In this document: positions 11,176 to 23,673 of the stretch, piece by piece | How the letters are laid out: each line of letters opens with the position of its first letter | Position numbering within the stretch: position 1 is the stretch's first letter | Assembly: GCA_030998225.1 (NCBI GenBank) | Contig: JAPYXD010000696.1 | Coordinates: forward strand, 310,001-374,000 | Length of the DNA stretch: 64,000 bases | Direction: 5' to 3' | DNA from: Diplolepis rosae | Lineage: Eukaryota > Arthropoda > Insecta > Hymenoptera > Diplolepididae | Program-made: the position numbers and the translations under genes | The notes under the pieces: model-generated | Databases searched by the model: none | The model's input: only the letters and a program-made list of their open reading frames with translations | What the model was told of the DNA's origin: nothing

Positions 11176-12100
11176 GTGTGTCCCAAAAATAACCGAACTT
11201 TTTGGATATAGAATAAGATACACATTATATTATCTTTGAAAGTTATTATTTATTCAAAATAGGTTCCATTAGACTCAATACAGCGTTTGGAACGATCAAC
11301 CAATTTATCCATAGACTTTTTAAACTCGGTTTTTGGGATGTTCTTTAGCACCTGTGTCACAGCTGATTGACTGGTTGGAAAGTCATCGTAAAAAGCTCCT
11401 TTCATTGCAGTTTTTAGTTTTGGGAACAGAAAATAGTCACACGGTGATAGATCAGGCGAATACGGAGGGTAGTCCATGACACAAATCTGTTTTTTCATCA
11501 AAAATTCGTTGACTTTTTGGTCTTGCGAGGTGGTGCATTTAACTGATGTGGAACAAAACGTGCAAAGACCTTTCTTTTACCCAAATCTTCAGTTAATATT
11601 GTGTAGATTGTACAGTAAGATAAATTTAATTCTTCTGCCAGCATTCTCACAGTGAAATTTGCATCGATAGCGATTATTTCACGTACTTTTTCCACTAACT
11701 CAGCACGATTTGATGCTTCTGGTCGTCCAGGTCTTGGATCATCATTTAAATCGTCACGGCCATTTTTAAATCGTGTAAACAACGTATAAACTTGAGTACG
11801 ACTCATATTTACAATCGGCACCATAAAATTTTTTCATCAATTCGTATGTCTCAGCGAATTTCTTTTTAAGTTTAACAAAAAATTTTATATTTGCTCTTTG
11901 TTCCATTTTTGTTTTGTAACATTAGCACACTTTTTCTTTTATTGCAATGGCTGTAACTTTCACATCTGTCATCCGATTTACATGAATTTAGGTGCGTTTG
12001 AAAGAGGATGAATGTATCATTTTAATTCTGCAAATTTTCAATCGATGGCGCTGCATGTTGTATGATTTAAATATAAAGTTCGGTTATTTTTGGGACACAC
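11176..12100 (-). mobile_element. mariner element, 925 bp, internally deleted
   Basis: Perfect 26-bp terminal inverted repeats begin GTGTGTCCCAAAAATAACCG at 11176 and end with the inverse at 12100. The right end is followed by TA; the left is preceded by CA, presumably a mutated TA. The transposase remnant inside is on the minus strand. Confidence 0.85.
11250..11906 (-). pseudogene. mariner transposase, deletion derivative
   Basis: The minus-strand start is ATG at 11906 (MEQRANIKFFVKLKKKF), followed by a frameshift near 11822. The helix-turn-helix frame (11498-11824) reads NMSRTQVYTLFTRFKNGRDD then PGRPEAS, and continues to FVPHQL. There the sequence jumps to the C-terminal frame (11250-11501), which has YPPYSPDLSPCDYFLF, the third catalytic Asp region of DD34D-type transposases. 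Roughly 100 residues including the first two catalytic Asp are missing. The product could still bind DNA in principle but could not catalyse transposition. Confidence 0.8.
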
Positions 12101-12156
12101 TATGTATGATCACAGGGTGTTTGAATATTAATTCTAACAAGACTAGACGATCATCT

Positions 12157-14613
12157 CAGTGTCTCCAGAACGTGGGATTTTTCGGCCCCCACCACGTTCC
12201 CATCTGGGAGAAACACATGCAAACGTGGCGTGTCAGTGTGTCGGCTCTGCTACACGCTGCGGTCACCAGCTTCGTGTAAAGCCGAAGGTGCACGAAGACG
12301 GACTTCGTTACAATGCTTGAGTTTTCAAGTTATTTCTAGATTTCACGCTTTCGTTTATCGAGTCGAAATTAAGAATTGTATTTTTCTCGAGTACGTGCAA
12401 AAGAGGCGCGAAGCAGACGACGAATTTGAATTTACGAAGTATATAGTTCAAGAAATAACACTTTTCTTCAATTTCTTGAAGAAAGTCTGCATGAAATAAA
12501 CATCAGTATGATCTTGGAAAATTTCATGAGGATTTCAACACTTCAAAAATAAACTTTCAGTGAAATTTAGTGACAATAAATGTATAAAATTTGAATCAAT
12601 ATATAATTTTCCATTCAAATTTATATACTTCTTACTAATTTTGTACATTTAACAATTTTTCAATTAGAACAATATTTTCTATCAAGATAAAATGAACATA
12701 AAATTCAAGTTCATAATTTATATTTTCAGTTATATGTTAGAAATATTTTCATCTTACATTTTTGTAGCCTAAGCACAAACTTTTCATTCCAAAACTTAAA
12801 ATCTCTACGGAAATGGAAAACTGTCTAATAGCAGTAGATAAATTAAAAAGCTAAAATATGTGTTTATTGGTATTTCCATATTAACATATAAATATCAATC
12901 AACTTTAAATTTTACATAAAAATGTTCGTTCGAAGTGTTCAAATCTTGTTACAATTTGACAAGATTTTATGGAGGAGTGCAATCTTTTGGATGAAATATT
13001 TTGTAGTTCTTAATTTGTCTGTCCGTCTGAAATCGTAGTAAGATTTGAACAGTAAACAACAAATTTACCAATAGAATTCAGGATCAATAATAATTGATTC
13101 AGGAAATACTTCAACTCTGTAGAGCATTTCTGTATTTCGAATTCAAAATGTGTGCTTAAGCCACAAAAAATTAAGCTGAAAATGTAGATATAAAACTAAT
13201 TATGTCATGTTTATGTCTTCTTAATGGAAAATACTTTGCATATAATTCTCTAATTCGATATTTTTTGAATGTATGAACATTCAGGAAATTGATAAATATT
13301 GATATAAATTGCAATTTTACAATTGCATTATTTTTCAAATATTTTAACATCTCTTCAATCTTGATAATTCTTACAGAAGTTTATTTCATGTGAGTGACTT
13401 TTTCTTTTTCTAATGAAAGATTTCGTAATTCTAAATTCGGCCCAATTCGTAACATTGTAAAAAGATTTTAAAACTTCATAAAAATTTTTTTTCTGTTTTA
13501 TTCAAAGTCAATAAATATTCAATGTTTGGAATCGAAATATTAAGTAAATGATTTTTAATTTCTGGGAATAAACTGCCTTAATAAGACAATCTTTCTTCTT
13601 TGTGAGAAATCTCAATTTTAAAATTAAAATTCTACGCATAGGATACAAAAACATAATATAAAAATACTTTTATTACAGAATTTTGAAATATACAAGTTGA
13701 CCAATTTTTAATCGAGTAAATCGGCTACTTTAAGCAAAAAATTATGTTAAAAATATTTTATCAAAAAAAAATAAGACACATTAAATTACGGTTTAAAATC
13801 CACATTCATAGAGTGATGGTAAAAGCAGTTTAAAGCTTTTTAATCATACGTTTTAGTGACGTATGCACAGACTTTTAATCAGATAAATGAAATGCTTTAT
13901 AGAAAGTCAAAATTTTCTTATTACTGCACTTAATCAAATTTATAAAGTAAAAATATTTTTTAATTGATGCTTTCACTCAATTCTTTAAACATTCATTAAT
14001 TGAAAATTGTACTCAAAATTTAATCTTGCAGCGTTCCAATATTCCCACAATGTTACAAAATCTTATTAATCATTATTTTAGTCGAATTATTTTCAAAATA
14101 TTTAAAAAATAAATGTAAATATTTTGATTAAATACCCTGTCAAATTTTGCATTTGACTGATCTTGCAAAATTGTTGAAAGTTTTGAATACCGATAGAAGA
14201 AACTTTAAATGAAATTTTATGTCAATAAATGCTTAAAGTTCTATATAGAAATATCAACTACAACATTCTCAAATTTTATAAATAAACTACTAAATTCAAA
14301 AACTATCGAATTTTTTTAAAAACTGTACAAATTTCAAATATGAATCAGTCAAAATCTACTGATTATCAGTGAAAATTTGACTGATTCAGATTTAGAGTGT
14401 ATACAAATTTCAAATATAAAGTGTACTCTGTACATTAATCAAACAAATTTAGAAGATGAATATTTTAATAAATATTCCTAAATATTATTGGAATATGATA
14501 CATATCGATTTAGAAAAACTTCTTCAAAGTACTCAGACATTTTTCTTATTTTACGACATTTTTGCACCATGTTTGACCTTTGGGTAGGATTCAAGAAAAC
14601 AATTGTAGACATA
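12157..14613 (+). repeat. hAT left terminal inverted repeat (2.46 kb)
   Basis: It matches the right arm in inverted orientation along its whole length, from CAGTGTCTCC to the inner end at TTGTAGACATA. It contains an 89-codon frame (12230-12499) that is also present in the right arm (39002-39271, minus), with few changes; no domain was recognised in it. Differences from the right arm include a shorter ATCAGTGA repeat array (14341-14395) and a missing segment of about 70 bp near 13300. Confidence 0.85.
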
Positions 14614-15687
14614 CTTTCATTACTTAGTAAAATACTATGAAGACTTGCTTTTTAAATTAAAGCGAAAACTTTTAAAACCTTTAACAATCGGTTGCATAGA
14701 TTCTGCTCTAATCTTGGACGCAATTAGAGAAATTTTTTTGCTTTTTTTAGATCTAGTTTTTGCCTTAAACATAAAAGAAAGAAAACACATTTGAAATATT
14801 AAAATAAAAAAGCTGGTTCATTCTTAGAGAATCCCAAATATTCTGAAATAAAACTCCTTTCCACACCTCCACGGAGGTAGAGTTTACTAGTAATAGTTCA
14901 ATAAATTTTATGTACTCTAAATAAATTTTTTCGTAATTGCAGAAAACTTATTCCAAATACAAAAATTGTATGTTTAAATGTACAGGATAATTAATTATAA
15001 AAATCGTTCGAATTTGAATTTCAAGGACTTGTACACACTTTCAAGGCACATCGTTTTTCCTTTTGCAAAAATTTTTAAAACTTCTAATTTTTCAAGTAAT
15101 TGGGAGAAGTACATTTAAAAAAAAAATTGTTTTCTCTACTTCCACTCGCGCTAGCTTAACAAATTTTCAGAATTTTACGATTTTATTAATATTGTATTAA
15201 GTGTCTACATTTTCTGAAACTATCTACAGGAGAAAAATTTTAATACTTTAGTAAAGAAAGTTGTCTGAAAAGTTGTAGCTCAATCAGATTAATAGCCAAA
15301 AAGTTACCAATGTTTTAAATCGCAAACGAACGGTATAGAGGTCAAATTGGAGACGAAAACAAATAATAATAGCAAACTTCTTTTGTTTTCTTTTAAGATA
15401 TACTTGATTCTCGCTTTATGCGTTATTTGAGAAGGCAAGAGTGTGGATTCTTCATATTTTTATCGTAATTCCTTATTGAAAACGGCAAAAGTAAGAATAT
15501 TATATTATTATTTGGTGATACGTGAGTGCTCTTACGTACGTTATTGTTTGATGCTTGTGGGTAAGTTTATTTTGTGAAACTTAATTTGTGTGCAGATTAC
15601 AAATTATTCACATTCGCTCAATTTTATCGACTTTTCGTCCTATTAATTCTTTTCAAATAATTCTGTTTTCCTTCATCGTATAATTTA
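14614..15687. other. hAT internal sequence upstream of transposase
   Basis: AT-rich DNA with no ORF over 60 codons. It presumably contains the transposase promoter and 5' UTR. No TATA box can be chosen with confidence. Confidence 0.4.
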
Positions 15688-17917
15688 TTGCTCACAATGA
15701 GTAATCCGGTTGACCCAAATTCGAGTGTTTTGAAGGACAGCCAGGTTCAAACGAAGGTTGACCACCGTTTGAACTCTGGTTCAAACGAATGTCAACCCGC
15801 TAGAAAAGTCATGAAAAATGCAAAAAACTTCCAGTTGGGATGGTTTGAGGAATTTCCGTCGTGGAGAGTGTGGGTGGTTACATTAGCAGATGAAACAAGA
15901 TTTCATTGCAAAATTTGCAATAAAACGTTGCTATGTGGCAAATCGGAAATTGAAAAGCATGAAGCATCTTTATCACACAGAAAGAAGCAAGAGTTTTTAA
16001 ATAAATTAGAATGTTATGGAGTAGTAAGTGAAAATTCTTCTAATGTAACTGCCAATTCTTATAGTGTTGAACCTTGTGTAGCAAGTTCTTCTGCTTCAGA
16101 ATTCACAAATTCCACGATTCCTGAAAGTGTTACTTTCAAACAGAAAGTACAAGAAGCAGAGATTAGGATTAGTACATTTTTCGTAGAGCATAATTTACCA
16201 TTCGCGATTTCATCAGAATTGATAGGACTTTTCCAAGATATGGAACCTTCGGTTTTAAAAGACGTTAGATTGAGCCACACTAAAATGGTCCTAGTTGTAA
16301 ATAACGTCGTATGTGCTGCTGAAACTGATCGCATGGCAAATATTTTGCGTAAGCAATCATTTTCAGTGTACGAAGACGAAACGACCGACAGGACTCTAGA
16401 AAAGTGGCTGTCATTAATGGTTCGATATGTGGAGCCAGCGACATTTTCTGTCAGGGTGGAATTGCTCCAGCTTATTAATGTAAATGCTTCGGATTGTTCT
16501 GCCTCTAAAATTTTTGATGCGTTCGAAAAAGCATTGTCCGGGCAGAAAATCCCTTTATCTAATATCTGTGCTTTATCTTGTGATAATGCACAGGTGATGG
16601 TCGGCAATAGGTCCTCATTTAAAACAAAATTAAAGGAAAAAAGTCCCCGTTTAATTGTTTTCCCCTGTGTCTCGCATTCGTCAGCAATTGTAGCAAAATA
16701 TGCTTGTGCCACAATCCCAGATGTAGAGGATTTAATCAAAGATTTGCCAGCTTTTCTTAATGCTAGCTCCAAGCGAACGGCTATTCTTCGATCGATTGTT
16801 TTGGAATTAGGAAATGACTATCAAAAAAATTCCTAGTCATTCTGAAACTCGCTGGCTTGTCCGCTATCGATGTATAGATATTATAATAAAGAAATGGGAA
16901 GTTATTCTTCAGTATCTTATTGTCCTCGTATCTGAGAAGGTAGAGAAGGCCAAAGACTTGTTAGGAAAAATGCAGAATCCTTTGACACTCGCATATTTCC
17001 TATTCTTGAAATTTACTTTGAATAGGTTCAACGTATACAATGCGAAATTTCAAAGTCGCGAAACAATGGTTCAGGAACTCCAGCCAAACTCGGCTAAATT
17101 CTTCGTATGGATTCTTAGCAGTTATTTGAAAGAGGGTCTTCTTCAACCGAATTTATTCTTTCAAATCATTAGAAATGTTAACTTTGCAGATCCTAGTAAT
17201 CAAAAGCCGCTTCAAGACATTGACGTTGGTAAGGAAAAGCGAGAATATTTCCAGCAGCAACTTAAAAAACAAGAAATTGCAAATAGTAGAAGTTGATCTA
17301 TTTCTTCGTAATTGCTTGAAATTTTATGTCACAGCAAGCGAAGAAATTCGCAATCGACTTCCTTTTGATGACATCTTTTTGTCTTGCGTTTCTGTTTTCC
17401 GGCCTCAAGTAGCTTTCTATGCTAATCGAAACGAAACTTTTCCTAGGGTCTGGAAAGTTTGTCAAGATTTAGGGTCGTTTGATAGAATAGGTGTACAAAA
17501 AGAGTGGGATTCTTTACTCAAAATCAGACAGGAACTCAAAGAAAAGTGGTCGAATTTATCTTTTGACGAAATGTGGTCTAATATCGGTGTATCTTCGACG
17601 AGTACAGGAGAAAAACTTTTGCCAAATTTGACCTCAGTATTGAACATGTTCGGAGTCTTCCTCATTCAAATGCTGAGGCGGAGCAAGGTTTCTCCATGCC
17701 GACGGACGCGAAAACTCCCAAAGGAAATCGCTTAGGAAACAGGACGGTCAACTCAATTTGTGTTACTCGATCAGCCCTAAAGGCGAGAGCTGAAACAGCC
17801 AGAACAACGAGCATCACTTCGAAGCATTTGCAATTAATGACCGAAAATCTATATGAGATGGCAGAAAGTGATAGGGAAAGTGATTTGTCGCTCTTCGCTC
17901 ACGAAGGAGAGGATTAA
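15688..17917 (+). pseudogene. hAT-superfamily transposase, frameshifted
   Basis: The first frame (15688-16836) has a BED-like zinc finger near residues 73-97 (FHCKICNKTLLCGKSEIEKH, then SLSHRKK). A hAT catalytic core follows, with YEDETTDRTLEKWLSLMVRY and ICALSCDNAQVMVGNRSS. The reading continues in three more pieces: from about 16814 (HSETRWLVRY), from about 17270 (LPFDDIFLSCVSVFRPQVAF) and from about 17680 to 17917 (NAEAEQGFSM, then NRTVNSICVTRSALK). The last part is the C-terminal dimerisation region typical of hAT enzymes. Three frameshifts break it. It lies centrally between the 2.5-kb inverted arms, as expected for the element's own enzyme. Confidence 0.8.
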
Positions 17918-18288
17918 TTCTAATGGCCAAGGCATGGCGTTAATCAATTTCAAACCCCTTTCTTACTCACAAAATAATGACATTTTATTTCTTATATCAG
18001 AGATACGTTCTTTATTCCTTTCTTCGCGTGCCTCGGGTATGGAAATTGTTTAGTTGTAATTATTATTTTGTGAGTAAGAAAACATACTGAAATTGAGTAA
18101 TATCACGCTTTGGGCATAAGTGAGAGGCAAGGGGACTCACAATAATCAAGCACCCCAAATCATCCCGAATTAATCAAACTTCTTCATTATTTGATCATTA
18201 TTTTGAAATTGAAAAAAAACACTGAATATTCATTCGGAATTGATCGAAATCTTTTTTATTATATTGGATATTCTATGCCATTTATGAT
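17918..18288. other. hAT 3' internal sequence
   Basis: No gene seen. GTGAGAGGCAAGGGGACTCA at about 18120-18139 recurs inverted at 48962-48981, so part of this interval is a dispersed repeat. Confidence 0.4.
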
Positions 18289-18819
18289 TTAAACAATATA
18301 TCGGCCAAATGTCCCACGAGACTTGAGCCAAAAATGCGCCTCATCAGAAAAGATGATTTTTTGATGAAAATTGGGATCATTTTCAATTGATTCCAGAGCC
18401 CAATCCGCGAACTCCCGACGCAAACGATGGTCATTAGGCTTCAGTTCTTGGGCCAGAATCATCTTATAGGGATGCAGGCCAAGATCCAATCGCAAAATAC
18501 GCCAGGTAGTCATCCTGGACAGACCCAATCCCTGAGATCGGCGTAGCACGGACAATTCACGGTTTTCCTCGATACTGGCCTGTACGGCGGCTATATTCTG
18601 TGTAGAACGTGCGGTACGCATACGATTTTTAAGCTTAGTATCCAATAGAGTAAATTCACTCTCCAACTTATCGATTATTCGACGAATTGAGAGCGCGGAT
18701 GGAGCAAAATGACGACCATATTTTGCACGATATGCTCTTTGAACACCGACAAAACTTCTCGAATTTTGATAAAATAATTGGACAATTTCCAAACGTTGTG
18801 GAAGCGTGAAACTACTCAT
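18289..18819 (-). pseudogene. Tc/mariner-type transposase, deletion derivative
   Basis: The 176-codon frame has an N-terminal helix-turn-helix part (SFTLPQRLEIVQLFYQNSRS), a second HTH region (LSRMTTWRILRLDLGLHPYK) and the first catalytic Asp block IIFSDEAHFWL. It then jumps to SRGTFGRYIV, which looks like the extreme C-terminus of the family. Two catalytic residues are lost although the frame stays open. It sits inside the hAT element, and the right side of the insertion reaches the hAT repeat at a TA (18931-18932). Confidence 0.7.
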
Positions 18820-18931
18820 GATTAAATGGCAAACCTTACTGATGTCAACTGACAGCAGACGTCAAAAATTTCAGTTCAAATGAGCCCGATAGGGACATTC
18901 AAAATCATATCACCCCTATTGGGAAACCCTT

Positions 18932-19671
18932 TATGTCTACAATTGTTTTCTTAAATCCTACCCAAAGGTCAAACATGGTGCAAAAATGTCGTAAAATAAG
19001 AAAAATGTCTGAGTACTTTGAAGAAGTTTTTCTAAATCGATATGTATCATATTCCAATAATATTTAGGAATATTGATTAAAATATTCATCTTCTAAATTT
19101 GTTTGATTAATGTATAGAGTACACTTTATATTTGAAATTTGTATACACTCTAAATCTGAATCAGTCAAATTTTCACTGATTGAATCAGTGATTTGCCTTT
19201 TCACTGAATCATCAGTGGAGACAATATTTTTCACTGTTAAATCAGTTACTTTTCACTGAAGTAATCAGTGAAATTTGACTGATTCACAGTAACCTGTTTT
19301 TAGTTATTTAAATCAGCCAAATTTCACTGATAATCAGTAGATTTTGACTGATTCATATTTGAAATTTGTACAGTTTTTAAAAAAATCCGAAACTTTTTGA
19401 ATTTAGTAGTTTATTTATAAAATTTGAGAATGTTGTAGTTGATATTTCTATATAGAACTTTAAGCATTTATTGACATAAAATTTCATTTAAAGTTTCTTC
19501 TATCGGTATTCAAAACTTTCAACAATTTTGCAAGATCAGTCAAATGCAAAATTTGACAGAGTATTTAATCAAAATATTTACATTTATTTTTTAAATATTT
19601 TGAAAATAATTCGACTAAAATAATGATTAATAAGATTTTGTAACATTGTGGGAATATTGGAACGCTGCAAG
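18932..19671 (-). repeat. hAT right terminal inverted repeat, inner part
   Basis: The inverse of 14613 down to about 14025. It includes an expanded array of ATCAGTGA/TCACTGAT motifs at about 19152-19350, longer than in the left arm. It ends at GCAAG, the target site of the LTR element. Confidence 0.85.
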
Positions 19672-19974
19672 TGTTACGAGCAAACCGTGAATAAAATATT
19701 AAAAATTATAATAAGTTGTAATTACATAAAAATATTTTATTATTACCCAAGCGAAGTATTTACGCAAGACTCAAATAAGCAATAAATAGTTCATTCACGG
19801 TTCTCGTAACCTGAGCGCTTTTGCACGCTCAGCAGAGGCCGGTAAAGGGGTCGGTTCAAGGACCTAAACATATTAAGAAAACTCAAAATTAAAACAGCAA
19901 TCTCTATGCAATGGGAAAGATTGTTTATAATAATAAATAAGGTTATAGGTACATATGTGTATATGTATGATCTA

Positions 19975-20025
<51 letters not shown>

Positions 20026-22094
20026 TGTATACTTTTGTTATATTATTATAGATAATATAACATGGGTTATTCATAATAACGCTAACTTGAGCGTTTAGAT
20101 TTGTGTCCATGTTATAATGTGTGTGCATATATTCACGTGCCAATTATGACAAAAGATATTGGCACCTAAATGTATGCATGTAAATATATAATAAAATTAA
20201 ATTAAGCAGGCATGAAGTAAGAATGGAAGAATGAATTAAAATAATGTAAATGGAATGAATGAAGATTAAGAAAAACGTGGAAGTTTAAAAATTGTAAAGA
20301 ACGATAGAGAAGAGAATGCGAGAAAACAGCGAACGCACGTAGGTAGGATAAATAACGGAGAAAGAAGGAAAAGGAAAACGAAAAGGAAAATGCTCACACA
20401 CACGTAAGCTGGACCCTAGTGGCTGTAAGCGCAGGTATAACCCTTGCGGTGACGTCATGACACCTTACGCCTGCCGTAAACAGCTTACGCTCGCCTGTAC
20501 GCACCGACTTTGACGGATCCTACGCATGTTAGAGACCACGCGCTAAAATCTTTGACCGCTGGTATCGATGTTATGCATGCAATAGTATTCCTGAAACCAC
20601 CTCAATCCATTAAATCACTGTTCCTATTATTTATTATACCTAAAGCTTGAGTAGCTGAAAAATTGTCAGCCAGTGAGTAATACATTACCAACAGAATCTG
20701 AACCAACAGAATCTGAACCAACATTTTTCTGAAAATATGAAAAATCGAAAAGGTGTCAGATTCCAAAAAATTCTAAAGGTCAATCTAAAATCCTGATATT
20801 GACCTACGACTTGTTAAAATTCTGGAATAATCCAGAAATTATCATTAACTAATAAAATACCAAGTCAACAAAAATTCTCACTTGGCAATAGACATGAAGA
20901 ATTTCAAAACTACCAAGTATTTAGGTCTTCAATATTTCCAAATTCTTTCTCAGCAAAAATTCCTCTTCACAGAAATCACGCCACATAGAAATATTTCCAA
21001 GTCATCACTATTCCCCACCTGTATGACATCGATACAATTCCATAAAAATCAATCAATTTGAAATCAAAAACGCAGTCTGACGAGTTTCTTACTCCGGGTA
21101 AGAACTCTAAAAAGCAAGACACGGTTCTTTGCATTCGCCCGTCCGCGGTTCGGAACAAGTAAGTCCTATCACCTGGATAGTTGACCTAGATTCGTGAAAA
21201 GACCTAGCCAGGGCCACAAATTGGGGATTTTACTTGGGCGGACGTAAATACTTCTAAAATCTTTCCTCCGACGAAAGCCGTTCACGGGGTTGTCGCGCTA
21301 AAAAATGATACAAGTAAAATTTTTTATCACTACGCTTCTGAAATAATATTTTGAGTGCGTCGGTGGTCAGTTAGCCGCGAGAATTAACTGTGCGTGTACA
21401 GCCTGGCGTTGAAAAACAAAGTTCCAAAAAATAATCCTGTCGTCGAATCTCAAAAGGACGAGAAGATATTTTTCGAGAAGCCACATTAAGGTTATAAACG
21501 ATTAAAAGTGGAGAAAGAACACAATTTAAAAGTACTGTTTTCTTTCTGGTTCGAAACCATCCATCTTTTAATTTTTATAAAATTAACAAGGCAAAAGTTT
21601 CGAGAATTCGTGTGTGTGCATTAATTGCAAACACGTGCAATCGGTGAAAAATGAACAAGAGTGACTAGTTTTAGTCACGCATCACAGAATTTTTAAAAGC
21701 CCAGTTGAGTCAGAAAATCAAGGGTGACATCGAAGACAGCCTTCTTCTCCAACCCTTGTCCTACCAACTGGTAGAGTTAACTACAAATATCGGTAAGCTG
21801 TATCGTTCTCAATTTATAATATTTTATTTGAATATAGAAGCAAAATCTCCTGATTGAGCCTTTCCGAAATTTAGTAGATATTTTCTTTTCATCGAAATTC
21901 TAGCATTTTATATTCCTTTCTAGTAGCCAGTAGAGAAAGTAAGGATTCCGAAAACGATCCTACTTAAAAATAAAAAAAGGGACACAAATGTGTCCTTCAG
22001 TTTGTGAAGCCTCCGCGTACACTTTTTCATCTTTTAAATAAATATTAATTTATTATTTATAATATTTATTTATCCCTACCACCCGTACGTAACA
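19672..22094 (+). repeat. 5' LTR (2423 bp)
   Basis: Begins TGTTACGAGCAAACCGTG and ends CCCGTACGTAACA. It includes an (AT)n run at about 19980-20020 that is much shorter in the 3' LTR, and a CRE-like TGACGTCA at 20450-20457. By eye the two LTRs differ at roughly 15-20 single positions plus the microsatellite and an 8-bp length change near the end. Confidence 0.9.
20450..20457. promoter_or_regulatory. CRE/ATF-like site TGACGTCA in 5' LTR
   Basis: The palindromic octamer TGACGTCA is the consensus for CREB/ATF bZIP proteins. It is preserved in the 3' LTR at 35747-35754 and lies among TTACG-containing short inverted motifs. An enhancer role is inference. Confidence 0.4.
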
Positions 22095-22100
22095 AACTGT

Positions 22101-22117
22101 TGGTGGCAGCGGTGGGG
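22101..22117 (+). other. Putative primer-binding site
   Basis: TGGTGGCAGCGGTGGGG begins 6 bases after the 5' LTR end. It starts with TGG, which would pair with a tRNA CCA end. The matching tRNA cannot be named without a search. Confidence 0.5.
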
Positions 22118-22396
22118 ATATCGGTCTTTCGCGCTATTCTCCACCGGCTACATTTACTAGTAACTCTCTGTTACTAGCAAACATTTTCTTTTCCAAATGT
22201 TCTTTTAATTTTATTTTCCATCTCAGCTTCAAGAAAAAGAAAAAAATTACAATTTTTCCGAAATTTTAAATTCAATTAGTTCTGACATTTTTCAAGTCTG
22301 GAACTTTAAAAATTTTCTTAAAATTTAATTTCTTCATATATATTGATGTGATATTATAATATAATACATATATTATATTATTGATTATCCAAACTC

Positions 22397-22545
22397 CACT
22401 ACCCTTAATCTAATCCTGATAAAATTCTTAAATTGAGCGAAATAGGTGAACCACCGCGATAATCCCGCAGGGGGTGCCAATTTCGACAGTTTCAATTCTA
22501 TTCCCGCGATAGTCCGCCGAAGGGATTGAAACTTCTCAATTTAAA
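22397..22545 (+). repeat. Leader repeat A, copy 1
   Basis: Contains paired sites CCGCGATAATCCCGC (22454-22468) and CCGCGATAGTCCGCC (22504-22518), 50 bp apart. Copies 2 and 3 are at 23674-23820 and 23850-23942. Confidence 0.85.
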
Positions 22546-22598
22546 TAATCCTTTCTCTCCAAAAATAAATAAAATTGAGTTTTGAGAATTCGCTTTTG

Positions 22599-22890
22599 TG
22601 CTCATTAGCAGAAAGTTAATTCTGAAATTCAAGCTCTTGTGCTCTTCAGCAGAGAGACTGAATTTTAAACTTCAATTTTTATTCCAACTTTTCTTTCATT
22701 AAGAATTTACACTTATGCTCTTTAGCAGAGTGTCAATTCTAGAATTAAGTCTTTTATGCTCTTTAGCAGAAAGCATTAATTCGAAAAAGAAAATTATTTT
22801 ATTTTCCTAAACTTGTGTTCTTGAGAATTCCCCTTTATGCTTTTCAGCAGAAGGTTAATTCTGAAATTTAAGCTTTTATGCTCTTTAGCA
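22599..22890 (+). repeat. Dimeric array of TGCT-N4-AGCA sites
   Basis: Six sites start at 22599, 22640, 22716, 22757, 22838 and 22879. Each is TGCT(C/T)-like, ending AGCA, a short inverted repeat. Starts are spaced 41, 76, 41, 81 and 41 bp, so the unit is a pair 41 bp apart repeated about every 120 bp. Confidence 0.85.
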
Positions 22891-23347
22891 GAAAGTCTAA
22901 ATTTTGAACATCAATTTTATTCCAAATTACTTCTCCAAATTATTTTTCGTATGATATACAAGACATATATTATTGATTATTGATTATTGTTATTTATTAA
23001 TTTAATTGCATTGATTATATATAATTGTAGATATTATTATTATATATAATTATATATGATTATATTGCATTGATTTAATCTAATATTTATTAATTATCAA
23101 TTGTTTAACATTATTGACATTGTATCAATATAATGTATGTTGTAATATAATGTTATAATTCTATTCTTTTTGCCTGGTGATTATTGTTAATTAATTATTG
23201 ATAAATTAATTCTAATCATTCTGATTAGCCACTTATTGACCACCAAACTATCCTAAAGTGATTTAGAATCAAAATTAAAAATTTGTTGCCTTTTTAATTT
23301 TTTTTTCTCTCTAAATTTATACTTCATTTGTCGCCCATTACATTCTA

Positions 23348-23553
23348 GAATAAAATAAAAGTTAAGAAATCACTCAAGGGTTTGACCTTGAGGCTATCTT
23401 GTGTGACTTAACAATCGGCTTTATTTTATTTGCAATTTCCACCCTCCTAGTTTTAGTACCTTATCCTAGAATAAAATAAAGGCAATCAAGTCACTCAAGG
23501 GTTTGACCTTGAGGCTAACTTGTGTGACTTAACATCGACTTTATTTTATTTAC
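23348..23553 (+). repeat. Twin nested hairpin repeats in the leader
   Basis: Two units (about 23348-23432 and 23468-23553) each contain three nested inverted pairs: AATAAAATAAA with TTTATTTTATT, a TTAAG/AAGTCAC-type pair with GTGACTTAA, and CTCAAGG with CCTTGAG. The innermost loop is GTTTGA. The two units differ in the spacers, but the stems are kept. Confidence 0.75.
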
Positions 23554-23673
23554 TATTTTAAAAAAAAATATTTTTATTACTTTTTACTAAACAAAATTAA
23601 TCAGGTTTTTTCTCTCTTAAAATTTAATCTGTGTGTGAAGATCATGTTACGATTTGACTAACGCATAGAAGAA

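Noticed and set aside
12230..12499. 89-codon ORF conserved in both hAT arms as a gene
   Set aside because: Conservation is explained by the inverted repeat; no domain and no support for expression.
15688..16836. Antisense 237-codon frame at 16059-16772
   Set aside because: It is the mirror of the hAT transposase frame and has no motifs of its own.
19943..20143. 66-codon minus frame with an Ile/Tyr run
   Set aside because: It is translated (AT)n microsatellite.
20976..21158. 60-codon minus frame present in both LTRs (also 36273-36455)
   Set aside because: Its presence twice is explained by LTR duplication; no initiation context or motif.
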